A stretch of DNA of 64,000 bases, from NCBI GenBank assembly GCA_011503125.2, contig WWBZ02000033.1, positions 2,418,001-2,482,000 of the forward strand, read 5' to 3'. The notes below the pieces were generated by a model. The model made no database searches and was not told the DNA's origin. It worked only from the letters and a program-made list of their open reading frames with translations. Each line of letters starts with the position of its first letter. Positions within the stretch are counted from its first letter, which is position 1. This document shows positions 22,115 through 33,482 of the stretch, in pieces. A program made the translations under genes and the position numbers. Source of the stretch: Botryosphaeria dothidea. Its lineage: Eukaryota; Ascomycota; Dothideomycetes; Botryosphaeriales; Botryosphaeriaceae.

Positions 22115-22393
22115 GACGTCAGGTGTTTGAGGCTGAAGAGCTTTGATGAGATGTCATGAAATGATAGGCATATTGATCGGTACTATGATGGATATGAACG
22201 TTCAACTCTCTTTTCGGCATACATGCCCTGCTATTGAGTTTACGCAGAAAACGTAGGAAGCGAAGCTTTTGCTGACTTGTGTTTGGTGGCCAACCTCCTG
22301 GGAGAAAAGTGTTCAGATGTGAACCAGTCACTTCTTTCAATTCTTGATGTGGCATTGCTCATGGTATCCCTATCCTCCATCCCATTTCTAAAA

Positions 22394-23284
22394 CTAATTC
22401 TTCAACACGCGCCTCGCTTCCCTCTCCACTACGGTCCTTCTTGGCTCCCTCTTCATCATCGTATACTCGCTCACCCACTCGCTCTTCCCATCCGACGCCT
22501 TAACTCCACTCCCATCTTTCCCACCCGCCCTGGCAACGCACCGCACCTTTTCGAGGTCATCCGCGCCATTCGCAGCGTACAGCTTGTGCCCCGCCGGCGT
22601 GCCCTCGACGTACCACGGCACAAGAAGCTGGTCGGCCAGAGCAGTGCCCCACTGCACCTGCATGCTGCCGGCGCCAAGGCGCTGGACACTCGGAGATGTG
22701 AAGAGGAGGGCGAGGACTGGTTTTTGTTAGTTTGGAAGGGGAGAAGAGGGGGGGGGAGAAAACTCACGGATGTGCGGGTGGCCGTACATGTATCGGGCGC
22801 GGCGCGTCATCCAGTCCTTGAGCATGGTCTCGCCCATGACGCGATCCTCGCCGTCAAGGTAGTCGATCGAGACGGCTGCGGCGGCGTCGGGGGTGAGGGA
22901 GGGGTGGGGCACCCAGTTGGGGTAGATCTGTGTAGGTGTCAGTGTCTCTTGATACAAAGTTGAGCAGCAGTGCGGAGAGGCATTTTGTCCCATAACGAAT
23001 CTCGATATTTTGAGGGACAGAGACAGAAATTAGGCCACACATACCATCCACCATGAGCCGCCCACTACTCTGCCTGTCTCTTGCTCGACGACCCTCAACC
23101 ACACGTTCTGACCGCCGGCCTTCATGGTTGCGGAAATGCGCTCCTTCGCGCTCGCCCTGCTCTTCGGCGTATCATGGCCGAAGAACATTGTGCGGAGGTC
23201 GTTGCCCTCGAAGGCAGCATAGAGGGGGTCGAGCAGGGAATCAATATCGGCCTCGGTGGCACGAGAAAGCTGTAGATAGGGCAT
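22394..23284 (-). CDS. GNAT-family N-acetyltransferase, 240 aa
   Basis: Three exons on the minus strand, 23284-23045, 22927-22768 and 22716-22394. Introns are 117 and 51 nt; the second has a CTAAC branch site. The fold is that of fungal GNAT proteins: an N-terminal LSRATEADIDSLLDPLYAAF segment, the strand VVEQETGRVVGGSWWM, the acetyl-CoA loop RLGAGSMQVQWG (a degenerate R-x-G-x-G/S motif A) and the C-terminal strand/loop VEGTPAGHKLY typical of the family. The substrate is unknown. A TATA-like ATATATC lies about 50-60 bp upstream on the same strand. Confidence 0.85.
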
Positions 23285-24400
23285 TTTGAATGTTGTTTCG
23301 CTTGGACGTCTTTCACTCTCGTCCTGTCTTCTTAGATATATGCGGAGACGTGGAGGCCTTTTAAGGTGGAGAGATGAGAGGATCCGGTGCTGTCAATGAA
23401 TGAAAGACGACTTGAGAAGCAGTGCAAATATGCGCAGATAATGGAAGGAACACATGAACATAAACTAGGCAACGGCGACTACGAAACGTGCCTGCAGCCC
23501 AGCTGGCCGTATACAACAAAGATCGACCCTCGCCTAGACTCGTGGACTGTGGAGAAAAAAGAGCGGAGAACGCCTGACAGGACAACAACGATTCGATCGG
23601 ACCCAGCACAGCGGGAATTTTTTTTCTTCGTGCGCATTTTCTTCACGCACATGCGTGCAAACCTGAAGCATGTCCCTTCTGACCGGTCGAGAGCCAGCCG
23701 CATGCATGCAGAGCTCTCCAATCTAGATCGACGAGATATGTTCCGGTGAGATCGATATACGAGATCTCATGCATGGAGGTGAATTCAGATAGGCATACGA
23801 GAAGAAGGGTGCTCCGCCCAGGCGGTGAGCCAAGGCAAACAACCCCATGCCAACAGGTTAGCCGATTGTCAATATTTCCGCATGACCATTGTCACGCTCG
23901 GCCGTCGGTGCCAGCAAGTGACAGCGGCAGCTTGTGGTTGTGAGTTTGCAGAAAATTTCCTCGGCGGTACTGCTGTGCCACATCAATGCCAGCACATTGC
24001 TTGCTCACCACAGACGGTCGGCAAAACCAAAAAGTGGCCTGAGCGAGGTGACTGATGCTTTTGAGCGCCATTGAGAGGATTGGCTGGTTTCCTATTAAAT
24101 GAGCGCTGAAAGCACATCCACGCTCAAACAGAAGCAGTTCGCTTCTGTAGCACGTTAGATAATGGCATCGAGTAACTGCAACAGCCAAGCATGACAAGTT
24201 AACAAGGTACTCGATTCGTACATCCTGACTCACTAAAGTCCGTATTGTTTGGGTATCTCAGTCGGCCATGCCTGTTCCCTCTTCCCTTTGGGCTTGGCCT
24301 TACGTCCATTTTTCGATTACTGCTGTAATCCATTTCCCGTCTATTCCATATGATCCAAAACCAGGAGCAACATGTCACCTCTCCCAATCCAATCCTCTTC
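23285..24400. other. Intergenic region
   Basis: About 1.1 kb between the GNAT gene's promoter (right of 23284) and the 3' end of the two-TM protein gene. Nothing coding recognised. Confidence 0.6.
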
Positions 24401-25552
24401 TTATCCATCATCCCCAACAAATTTAGCATGCCTGAAATACTTCATGCCGACCCAAGCCACAACGACCCAAACCCACGCCATCACGGCCGTCAAGACCATC
24501 AGTGCCGGATAATAACCAACAATGGGCAGCGTCGGGTCATCTTCCAGCTCCGGCGGTGCATACGGGGTCTCGCCGACATCCCAGGCCCAGCTCCACACCT
24601 CGAGGCAGCTCCCCATGCCCACGACGAAGACGATCCAGGTCACGATCAGCACGACCCAGCCCCACCACTCCGTCTCGCTATAGTCCCACTCGTCGATATC
24701 CAGGGTGGCGGGCGGCAGCGACAGCGGCGACGAGTGGCGGGTGGTGGACGTCGTCTTGGCGCTGCGGCGGCGCTGCAGGCTGCTGCTGACGCCGAGCGAC
24801 TGCATGGAGAAGTACGAGGGCGAGTGGTGGCCGCCCGAAGCGGCCGGGCGGCGGAAGGTCAGCGAGTCGTTGTCGTCGTCGGTCGTGCTGGCGTACGGAT
24901 TGGCCACGGGGCTGGTGACGGGGCTCGAGATGGGCGAGGCCAGCACGCCGGCGCGCGGCGTCTCGTGCTCGAGCTGCGTTGTGCCGCTGGTGGTGGATAT
25001 GCGCGGGCCTGCGGCGGCGGAAGAGCCTCCGCTCCAGCCGCTGTCGGATGAGGAAGTCGCGGAGGGATTGGCGTAGGTGAAGGCGCGCGGCGAGTGGGTT
25101 GTGGCGGTTGAGGTGTCCTTTGGCGAGGTTGGGCTCGTGATGATGGTGTCCATCTTGGTGGGCAGCGGGCGCTGGTGCAGCGAGTGGTCGCCGGAGCGCT
25201 GGCGAGTGCCTAGGATGGCCGTCTTCCTCAGAGAACCGCGGCGTCGACGGCCGCTTGTTTGGTGTTGGGTGAGGGAGTGGGCGAGGGCCATGGACCCGCC
25301 GGCGCGCTTTCCCGCGAGGGAGCCGTCGAGGTCGACCTCCTTGCTGGCGCGCGTGAGTTCGGCATGTGCGGCAGGCAGGTCGTCGGACGAGGTGCGCAGG
25401 AAGGGCAGCCGGGACATTATATTCTGCGAGATGGAGCGCTTGTGGGCGCTGGAGGGCCGCCGCCTCGGGGGATCCATGAGCGGGGGCCTCGTGTTGGGCT
25501 CGGGGTCGCGGTCATGGTGGAGCCGGTCGCGGTGCGGCGGATTGTGGGCCAT
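24401..25552 (-). CDS. Fungal two-TM membrane protein with long disordered N-terminus, 383 aa
   Basis: The frame can be extended to 25570, but its first codon there is GTG; the first ATG is at 25552 (MAHNPPHRDRL) and is taken as the start. Residues 1-280 are Ser/Thr/Pro/Arg-rich and probably disordered, with SPISSPVTSP clusters. Two hydrophobic helices near the C-terminus (WWGWVVLIVTWIVFVVGM and PALMVLTAVMAWVWVVVAW) are rich in Trp and joined by an acidic Pro-rich loop (ETPYAPPELEDDPTLP). The short tail after the second helix is basic. This C-terminal block is strongly patterned and is likely the conserved part. The layout recalls PIG-P-type GPI biosynthesis subunits, but that is only a resemblance. 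It shares a ~300-bp divergent promoter with the zinc transporter gene. Confidence 0.75.
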   Translation of the reverse strand: MAHNPPHRDRLHHDRDPEPNTRPPLMDPPRRRPSSAHKRSISQNIMSRLPFLRTSSDDLPAAHAELTRASKEVDLDGSLAGKRAGGSMALAHSLTQHQTSGRRRRGSLRKTAILGTRQRSGDHSLHQRPLPTKMDTIITSPTSPKDTSTATTHSPRAFTYANPSATSSSDSGWSGGSSAAAGPRISTTSGTTQLEHETPRAGVLASPISSPVTSPVANPYASTTDDDNDSLTFRRPAASGGHHSPSYFSMQSLGVSSSLQRRRSAKTTSTTRHSSPLSLPPATLDIDEWDYSETEWWGWVVLIVTWIVFVVGMGSCLEVWSWAWDVGETPYAPPELEDDPTLPIVGYYPALMVLTAVMAWVWVVVAWVGMKYFRHAKFVGDDG

Positions 25553-25853
25553 CTCCCATGCTTTTTTCACGCGACACGGGGGCGCATGGCGGCTGCGCGT
25601 GGGTGAGGGAGCATTGGCTGCAGAGGGAGGTCTACGGGAGTCGCAATGGCTGGCCTGGCGGCTCTCTAGCTCGCAGCCGCTCCTGACTCAGGCCAGCAGG
25701 GGTCTCGCCCATCCCCAAGTGAACAAAGCACCTCTCCCGCGTCCTCCGCACCCACCGCGCGCTGCATGCCCGGTGCACGCCGTCACAGCTCGCTTCAAGT
25801 CCTCCTCTGCTCCACCATCACCCAAGCTGCCCTCACCGCTTGCGACCTCTGCC
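25553..25853. promoter_or_regulatory. Divergent promoter between the two-TM protein and ZRG17 genes
   Basis: The two ATGs are about 300 bp apart in opposite directions, so one short, C-rich region must serve both genes. No TATA box is obvious. Confidence 0.5.
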
Positions 25854-27374
25854 ATGGCCTCCGACATGCCGATCCCCGTCCCGCCGCGGACGCCCACTCC
25901 TCCTCCTGAAGATCAACAGCCGCCAGTTGGCCTGGGACTGCCTGATACTCAGCTCGACCGCGATGCGCTGTCGCCCATGTCCGCCACTTTCCCACCGCAG
26001 CAGCTCGGATCATTGAGCCCCTCCTCCGCCAATCTCAGCCCGCGCACTCCCAATTCCGCATACTACACGCCGCAGATGAGCGTCAACTCCGAGGCCTCTA
26101 CCCCCAAGACCGCCTCCTCCGATGCCCCGCAAAACCCATTCAACTTCAAGCCTCAGCAATATGTAGTTGGAAAGCCACCAGCCAAGTCGGTGCGTTTAGG
26201 AGCTGCTTCAATGGTTGCGCGCAATCATCCGGCTAACGCGTTCAGCAGGACATTGGCCGGCGCCGCGGACACAAGTACAAGCACAGCAGCGTCTCGCACC
26301 AGATCTTCCTCGAACCGGCGCCGCGTGCACCTCTCCAAGTCCCCGCGTCGTTGCCTCTGCCCAATTGGTCCGAGATTAGGAGCAGCATGACGCCGGAACA
26401 AAAAATGCGCGGGCTGTGGTGTGTCTGCCACCTGCTTTTCGGGGGCTACGTCAAATATAGTGCACAGGGCTCAACAGCAATGACTGCCCTGTCGCATTTG
26501 ATGTTTTATGACTTCGTTGGCGCAACTGTATGCTGCATCGCCGATATTGGAAGCAACTTTGAGTGTTGGAGGCGACCAAGTTTAAAACGCCCGTTTGGGT
26601 ACGCGCTGTGTCTTCTTCTGACCTGGCCAATTTGACTGACTTGAGGACTATAGGTTTGAACGGTTCGAGGTTCTGACAGGTCTTGCAATGGCCGTCATTC
26701 TTATTTTTACCGGCTTCGATCTGGTCAGCCACAATCTTCAACACGCTCTGGAAAACAGCGGCGGCCACGAGTCGCACCACGCGCATGCCCACGAACGCGT
26801 TTCGGCAGGCAGCGTGGATACTGCTGCGCTGGCAGCTATAATTGCCACGCTGATATCGGCCATCGGCCTGAAGAACCATGCACGTATCAGCAAGGTTCTG
26901 CGCTTCGCCTATCTGGAGTCTTTGCCCTCGGTGCTGAGCAATCCTTCGCACTTCCTCACCCTGTCATGCTCTAGCCTGCTTTTGCTGTTGCCCCTGCTTT
27001 CGATTGAGATGTACATCTGGTTGGATCGCTCCATCACGGCCTTCATTGCCGTTTCCATGATGCTCCTGGGCTGGCGGCTCGGCTGGTCGTTGGGCCGGAT
27101 ATTGATGATGTCGTACTCCGGGCCAGGGCTGGAGGGCTTGCTGCGCATGATTGAAGCGGATCCCGCAGTGTCATCGATTGAAGAGGCTAAGGTGTGGCAG
27201 GTTCATTACGGGCTGTGCCAGGCTAATTTCAAGCTGCGGGTGCGCAGCCTCGACGACATGGCTAAGCTACGGGACCGCGTGCAGAGTCTTGTGCGGAACA
27301 AGCTCGCAGGCGGCTATGGCCGTGGGGGCGAGAAGTGGGAGGTCAGCACGCAGTTGACGCTGGACAAGGATTGA
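25854..27374 (+). CDS. ZRG17: Cation diffusion facilitator, Zrg17-type zinc transporter
   Basis: Three exons, 25854-26189, 26249-26598 and 26654-27374, give 468 aa. The start is the ATG in a GCCATGG context. Residues 1-112 are Pro/Ser-rich. The DIGRRRGHKYKHSSVSHQIF stretch after intron 1 is characteristic of fungal Zrg17 proteins. Several hydrophobic helices follow, with a His-rich loop (HESHHAHAHERV) and a C-terminal cytosolic domain (VWQVHYGLCQANFKLRV) as in CDF carriers. In yeasts Zrg17 works with Msc2/Cis4 in a heteromeric complex that brings zinc into the ER and early secretory pathway. The acceptor of intron 1 is a tandem CAGCAG, so isoforms with or without one Gln are possible. Confidence 0.8.
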
Positions 27375-28453
27375 GCAGGCCCATTTTCTATGTATACCAT
27401 TACTGTTCACGCTTAGATTGTCCAGCCTATGACGCCAGCACACGCCGCTGCAGGGAAGAAACAGAGTTGGCCGCGGAGAGCGACCTAAGGCTGAAACACA
27501 GCCGCGCTGCGCCGACAGCCGCTCGCCGTCAGCCCTCCCCGGCTTCTCCGCATGTCATCAACGGCGCCTTGCCGATTCCATACTGGTTAACTTCCGTCTC
27601 GTCTGTGCTTCCCCTCGTCTACCCCGTCCCGCCCGGCTTTCTGGAATTCTCCAAGACGCCCCTCCAAGGTGCTCCCTCACTGCCACGATCGGAGCGCCAA
27701 ACCATGTGCCCATGACCTCGCCAGCTCGATCGCCAAAATCTTCGTACGATGCACTTTATTTTCCCCTCACTGACCACTGCCTTGGCGCCGCCTCTGCCAA
27801 TCAGCCACCACGCCTCTCCGCCCGCTTACGTACTCCTCAGGGCCCCCTTCTGATGTTTGGCCGACGTGCGCGATGGCGAGAGTGAATCTTCCAGCAGCCA
27901 AGCAGGCCTCAGTCGACTTGGCTGAGCGTGAGACGTTATGGGCGGAGCGCGGAATCCTGTCGCGGAGCATTTTCGCTTTCAACTAACATCCGACACTCCC
28001 GCGTCGGTGCCTTTCTGCCAATGTTTGGCTCATACCATCATGTCCCAACTGGACCAGTCTAAGGCGTCATGACATCGTCCCCTTTGCTTCTTCGCCAGCA
28101 CCGTGAGGCACTACACGGCCTAGGCACAAACGTTATTACCTATGCCCAGCAAAAAACGATCCTACGCCGCCGGCCGTGCCCAGCCAACCCGAGCATCTCG
28201 CGACAGGATGGCGCGGGATGGCGGGGCATTGATGTGCTGGAGTCTGTTCCTGCCTCATTGCCCAATATACCTTCCGCCCAGTTTAACTTCCTGAAAGGTG
28301 GAGTCGTATGCCTAGACTTTCCACCTTTAAATAGCGGGTTACCTCCCCATGCCTTGCTCTCCAGCGAAGTTATTCCGTTGTTATCCTGATCCTCTGTCTG
28401 TCCCTCGTCGAGAACTCGAATCCTAAACAAGAAAAAAAAAAAGAACGCAAAAG
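27375..28453. other. Intergenic region with promoter of the FAS1 gene
   Basis: About 1.1 kb. The left part is the 3' region of the zinc transporter gene. Close to the right end there is a TATA-like TTTAAATA at 28326-28333 and a 12-A tract just before the ATG at 28454. No additional gene recognised. Confidence 0.55.
28326..28333 (+). promoter_or_regulatory. TATA-like element of the FAS1 protein gene
   Basis: TTTAAATA about 120 bp before the ATG at 28454, with a CT-rich leader between them. Confidence 0.45.
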
Positions 28454-29784
28454 ATGCTTAAGCAATTTACTGTCGCGGCCTTGGCCGCCACGGCCTTCGC
28501 CCAGACGCAAGATCTCAATGCTACGCTCACGAATACGCCCGAACTGTCGAACCTGACGACTTACCTGGGCATGTTCCCAGATGTCCTCACCACGCTGGCC
28601 AGCGCAAGCAACATCACCATATTGGCACCCAGCAACGAGGCTTTTGGGAAGCTCCTGAATAGTCCCGTCGGCTCTCAGCTGGCCACGAACCCGGGCTTGA
28701 TCCAAAGTGTTCTGACGTACCACGTTCTCAACGGTACTTACAGTTCGGATCAGATCACCGACGATGTGGCTTTCATCCCCACGCTCCTCCAAGACCCGCT
28801 ATACACCAATGTGACCGGCGGCCAGAGGGTTGGCGTCGAGAAGGAGGATAACAACACTGTGTTCTACTCCGGTCTGCTTGCAAACTCCACCGTCACTCAG
28901 GCTGTACGTCTTCCAATTCCCCGCCTCTGGCCGAACTCCCCAACTGACTTTCCAATCCCAGGACGTCCGGTTCACCGGCGGCGTCGTCCACATCATCGAC
29001 AACGTCCTGACCCTCCCCGCCAACGCCTCCACCACCGCCATCGCCGCCAACCTGACCGCGCTCGCCGGCGCGCTCACCACCGCCAATCTCGTCTCCGCGG
29101 TCGACACGGCGCGCGACGTGACCATCTTCGCGCCGGCCAACGCCGCCTTCGAGGCCATCGGCTCCGTGCTCGCCAACGCCACGACCGAGCAGCTGGCCGA
29201 CGTGCTGACCTACCACGTCGTCAACGGTACCGTCGCCTACAGCACGACGCTGCGGCCCGGCGAGCAGACGCTGACGAGCCTGAACGGCGGGCAGTTGACG
29301 GTGCGCGTGCAGGACGACGGGAATGTCTTCGTCAACGGCGCGAGGGTCTTGCTCACCGACGTCCTGATCGCGAACGGTGTGGTGCACGTCATCGACAAGT
29401 GAGTTCCCCTTTCCCCCCCCCCCCCCCTCCCTCTCAAGAAACAAAAAGAGAGAGTAAGAGGACAGTTTACTCATTGCAGCCAGCGTCCTCAACCCCGCCA
29501 ACGCCACCGCTGCCCCGCCCTCCGGCGAAAACGACGAGAACGGCACCGTGCAGTTCGGCGGCGCCACCTCCGGCAACGTGCCCTTCACCGCCGGCGTGCC
29601 CAGCCCGACCGGCACCATCGGCGGCGGCGTTGGTGGCGGCAATACCAGCGGTGGCGGCACCAGCCCTACTCCCTCGGCGGCCGGCACGGCGCTCCCGAGC
29701 AGCGGCGCGATGGTGGGCAAGGCGCTGAGCGGTGGACTGATGGGCATGGCGATCGGTCTTGGTGGTGTGGTTCTGAGATTGTAG
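28454..29784 (+). CDS. Fasciclin (FAS1) domain protein, secreted, probably GPI-anchored
   Basis: Three exons, 28454-28903, 28962-29398 and 29484-29784, give 395 aa. Residues 1-16 form a signal peptide (MLKQFTVAALAATAFA). Two FAS1 domains follow, near residues 20-165 and 165-300. Both carry the conserved H1 block (ITILAPSNEAF and VTIFAPANAAF), the YH motif (LTYHVLNGT and LTYHVVNGT) and the H2-like strand before a VVHIIDN or VVHVIDN end. Many N-glycosylation sequons are present. The C-terminal part is Gly/Ser/Thr/Pro-rich and ends in a hydrophobic segment with small residues upstream, as expected for a GPI signal. FAS1 proteins mediate adhesion or wall binding; the target is unknown. Intron 2 contains a run of 15 C. 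Confidence 0.9.
29413..29427 (+). repeat. Poly-C tract (15 C) in intron 2 of the FAS1 gene
   Basis: Fifteen consecutive C lie about 13 bp after the 5' splice site, followed by a CT-rich stretch. Likely unstable in length. Confidence 0.8.
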
Positions 29785-30924
29785 AGGGAGTCAAATTGTG
29801 ACGCGGACAGTCACTGGAGTAAGGAGGTGGTAGATGAAGAGGAGGAGAGTGCTTCGAGATTGAGAAGAGGTGGATGTGGTGGAAGATGGGTTTTCTTTCA
29901 AATCTCTAGTATCCCGTTCGTTAGAGGATTTTCCTCGACAGCAGGTGGATCTTGCATTCCATATTCTCTTCTGAGCTATCGTACCTTTGAGTACTACCTC
30001 TGTTCTAATGAATGCATACTTCGTTTTTAACTATCTAAATGCTGAATGGTTTCCTCTTGTAAGCAAACCAAGGGACTTCTATTACTTTGCAAACATCTAA
30101 TTCTCGCTATACTCTCTCTCTTCTCCTGCTCAAGCAACTCCATAATCTTGTTATCTGTTGAGTTCTATAAGCGCATCCACAAAGCTATAATAGTCCACCA
30201 ATAGGATCAACGCGCGTCCCTCGCTTTCTGGGTCTGCCAACCCGGGAATACCAAGTTCGCCCACACAACATGTGCCGAGTAAACGAACGATCATAGCGTA
30301 ACTTTCGTCATTAAGCTCCAAGCCGGTGTAAGTATCAGAGATTGCACAGTTTTCAGCCTCGTGATGGGGGCTGGTACGCTATGTGGTTAGCAGTAGTCCA
30401 ATAGAGTCTAAAAATAAGCAACCCTTGATAGTCACTCTTGGCACGACTTGTTTAGAAGACAAGACACCGTAGTCTGTGGAAGCTTCTCCGTTAAAGAAGA
30501 AAAAGAAGAGAACGCTGCTTGATGTGGGCGCAGGAGGCACGAAAAGCAAGCGAACAAAATAAGAAGGAGGTATTCAATTCTCTGGACGTTAAGGCAGTAT
30601 CTCTGCGTGACGATTCCGTGCACAAGGACACTTAATCGGATCTCATGGGCCAAAGATTCGCACTGGGTGACGGACGTCGGGAAAGTCGCATGAGCCTAGT
30701 GATGGTTGGAGACATTAAATAAAAGTAAATGGATGAATTGCCCTGCACGTACCCTCACAGCTCATTCTCAGTGACAAATGAAGAGGCCTGGAGACATGCA
30801 ACAAATTGATTCTCAACGCTTTCTCAAATGCTACCGCACGTAATCACTGCCATAATACAGAAGACCATAACCCCTTTTATTTTTTTTTCATCAAGTCGTA
30901 ACCACCATCCAGCAATTACTCCCA
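29785..30924. other. Convergent intergenic region
   Basis: About 1.1 kb between the 3' ends of the FAS1 gene and the Hsm3-like gene. AT-rich; short frames only. Confidence 0.6.
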
Positions 30925-32946
30925 CTAAAGATCCAAAGTCCCAACCCTTCCACCAACATCCCCACCTCTTCCCCAAACTCCTTCCGCAATACGTCCCCTG
31001 ATCATCCCGAGCCAGCCATCGCGTCCAGGCACCTCGTCCGCCGAGCTCTGCTCCAATCTTCTCAGCACGGTACCAAGCACGTCGAATTTTCGCTGCGCGA
31101 CCTGGTAAGCCGCATTCTCGGCATCGCCCCTGCCACCGACGAGATTCGAGAAAGAAGGGGCCGGGCGAAGGAGGTAGGGGAGGAATAGGTTGCCCGGGCG
31201 AAAGATCAGACCGAGGCCCGTGGAAGGGAAATCGGCTGGCACTGCAGAGGGAGACGATGAGGACCATGACGAGGTGGCCAGCGCATTGATGAAGTTGAGG
31301 GCGGCGAGCGCGGTGTCCTTGAGGGCCACGGTCTCTGCGAGCTGCATGAGGTCTATCCAGAATGTTAAGTTGTGCTGAACGAAGAGCGCACAGAGAGCTC
31401 GGGCGGCGGAGCGCTCGGCCTCGAGCCGTTCTGGTGCGGTTGCACTAGTGCGCGAAGGCGCGGCGGGAGGCGGGAAGACGAGATCGGATTCGGGATCCTC
31501 CGGGCCGTGGAATATCGTTGCAAGAGTGTGGAGAGCATCGGGATTAGTGGATCGTGAGCCAGGGATGAGAGAGAGAGGAGATGAAGCCCAAATCGAGGTT
31601 GAGTCGGCAAGGAGGGTCGTGCGTGGCAGTGAGGCGAGGACGTGCAGGTCGTGACGAGGAGATTCGCCATGAACCCACTGAGCAGGCTTCATGTTCGAGA
31701 AGACGTTCATCAGACGGCGGAGAGTGGTGGTCTTGACTTCACTGGCGTCGAAGTCTGTAGGATAGGTTGATGCGTATGTTGCAAGATACTTTGCTGCAGG
31801 ACCGTACAAGTAGGAGATCTCGAAGGACTCATGAGCTGTCGGATTGAGGAAGTAGCTCAGAGTTCTATCATGCAGACCGCGAGCCTTGAGATACTCAAGC
31901 GAATTAGATTCGTGGTGTGATGCTGTATGCCTGGAAAGAATGTGAGCATGGGTCTGATCACAGTCTATATTTACAGATACTGACTTTGAAGGCTGATTGC
32001 ATGTCTTCAATAGATCCGAAAAGTAGTCCATCAGGCTTATGTGCATTAGGATGTCTCCATCGTAGTCTACGATATGCAGGGATATGAAGTCTAGAAGGCC
32101 AGGTGACTTGAGTCTATAGTCCTTCTCGATCTCCGGGTGGTGCGAGCGTGTGATGGCTTCCCAGCTGAGAGCGCCGATTTTCGGAATCCAGGACATCATC
32201 CGAGCTTGGGCCACCGTCTTCTGTGCCCTGCTGAGATCTGGAATGCCATATGTTGCGCTCTTGCCGCCGCACAGGCAAAAGAAGAGCTTGTAGATGTCCT
32301 TGTCACCAAACACGCGTTTCCAAACGAATCCTGTTCCATGACTAGCAGTAGTGCCAGGCTCTGGTACATCGGCTGCAACGTGAGGATTGCTGCTACTCAT
32401 AGAATCAGGTGCAGACTCGATACCCATGACGTCGGCAGGGTCCTTGTCGACGGCGAGAAGGGAATAGAGCACGTTTCCGGCGCGTTCGGCGCAGCCGATG
32501 TCGTCGGTTGACAGCCATAGGTAGATGAGGCGAGAGATGGCATTTGGGTAGCTAGCAATATACTCTGCATGCCGTGCCTCGCGTGCAGCCTTTTCTAGGG
32601 TCTGCAGAGCCAAAGCATGGTAGGGAGTGGCTGCCAAGACCAGAGCACCAGTGAAGTCGATGGGTGGATCCAGTGAGCGGATAGTGTCAAAATCGAATGG
32701 AGCGCCAAGCTTTGCTATTAGGTGGACTACCGGGGTTGGATCCTGCTGCAGCAAGGCCGTGATGCGCAATAGGTCAGAGAGGAGATCGTAGGCGGTCTTC
32801 TGGTCCAGAGCATTGGAGGTCGCGAGAGGCTCAACAGCGTCAAACACAGAAAGGTCAAGCGGAAGTGAGGGGTGCTGCTGGACCTGTTTCAGGTGTTCGC
32901 GGAGCTTCTCGACGGCCTGCAGGGCGGAGTCTTGCTGTTCAGACAT
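30925..32946 (-). CDS. Hsm3/PSMD5-like armadillo-type proteasome assembly protein
   Basis: A single exon of 673 residues with ATG at 32946. It is almost entirely helical, with repeated leucine-rich amphipathic segments as in ARM/HEAT proteins. Patterns such as LLSDLLRITALLQQ near the N-terminus and the RLIYLWLSTDD, SWIPKIGALSWEAITRSHHPEIEKDY and LHIVDYDGDILMHISLMDYF stretches fit fungal proteins with an HSM3 N-terminal domain. Yeast Hsm3 and human PSMD5/S5b chaperone assembly of the proteasome base; Hsm3 was first named for a mismatch-repair phenotype. The assignment rests on overall pattern, not on a decisive motif. The gene is divergent from RPC31 across about 540 bp. Confidence 0.6.
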   Translation of the reverse strand: MSEQQDSALQAVEKLREHLKQVQQHPSLPLDLSVFDAVEPLATSNALDQKTAYDLLSDLLRITALLQQDPTPVVHLIAKLGAPFDFDTIRSLDPPIDFTGALVLAATPYHALALQTLEKAAREARHAEYIASYPNAISRLIYLWLSTDDIGCAERAGNVLYSLLAVDKDPADVMGIESAPDSMSSSNPHVAADVPEPGTTASHGTGFVWKRVFGDKDIYKLFFCLCGGKSATYGIPDLSRAQKTVAQARMMSWIPKIGALSWEAITRSHHPEIEKDYRLKSPGLLDFISLHIVDYDGDILMHISLMDYFSDLLKTCNQPSKSVSVNIDCDQTHAHILSRHTASHHESNSLEYLKARGLHDRTLSYFLNPTAHESFEISYLYGPAAKYLATYASTYPTDFDASEVKTTTLRRLMNVFSNMKPAQWVHGESPRHDLHVLASLPRTTLLADSTSIWASSPLSLIPGSRSTNPDALHTLATIFHGPEDPESDLVFPPPAAPSRTSATAPERLEAERSAARALCALFVQHNLTFWIDLMQLAETVALKDTALAALNFINALATSSWSSSSPSAVPADFPSTGLGLIFRPGNLFLPYLLRPAPSFSNLVGGRGDAENAAYQVAQRKFDVLGTVLRRLEQSSADEVPGRDGWLGMIRGRIAEGVWGRGGDVGGRVGTLDL

Positions 32947-33482
32947 GATGATTGTCTGAGTGCGGTTGATGCAGTGGAGGCGAGCGATGAGTGCGGAAGG
33001 CGCAGACGGGGGTGATGTCAGCTTGTGGTTCGCTTGCTGCCTCAGGACGCGTTTATGGAGTTTGCAAATCGGCCACGATTCCCATGCTCTTTTCAGGATA
33101 CGGCGCGACGGTCACCGGCACGTGAGTGGGTTTCAGCTGTGTCGTGCTTGCTTGAGAGCGGAGCAGATGTGCGGTGATGGTGGCGGGGATAGACGAGAAA
33201 GACGCGCCGGCGATTGCTGCTTTGGGTGGCGGGGCAGGGGAGGTCCCCCACCGCGCTGCAAGCTGCCGAACCCTGACTTCTGACTGTGCACGCCGTGATT
33301 CACTTTTTTGCCCGCCGCATTTCCGACCAACACCTCCGCACCACCAACCCGACAATGCTACACGCTCCCGATTGTTCCTCCACCCAACGCTTCCTCCGCC
33401 CGTCACTACTCCTCGACCGATAGCTACCTCGACATATTCTGAAAAATCTACCACCAACTTACTTACATACGACGATTACACC
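32947..33482. promoter_or_regulatory. Divergent promoter region between the Hsm3-like and RPC31 genes
   Basis: About 536 bp separates the opposing ATGs. The side next to RPC31 is C/A-rich as fungal leaders often are. No TATA box is clear. Confidence 0.5.

Noticed and set aside
25077..25853. 5' extension of the ZRG17 reading frame
   Set aside because: It lies antisense to the two-TM protein gene and in the shared promoter; the GCCATGG start at 25854 fits the family better.
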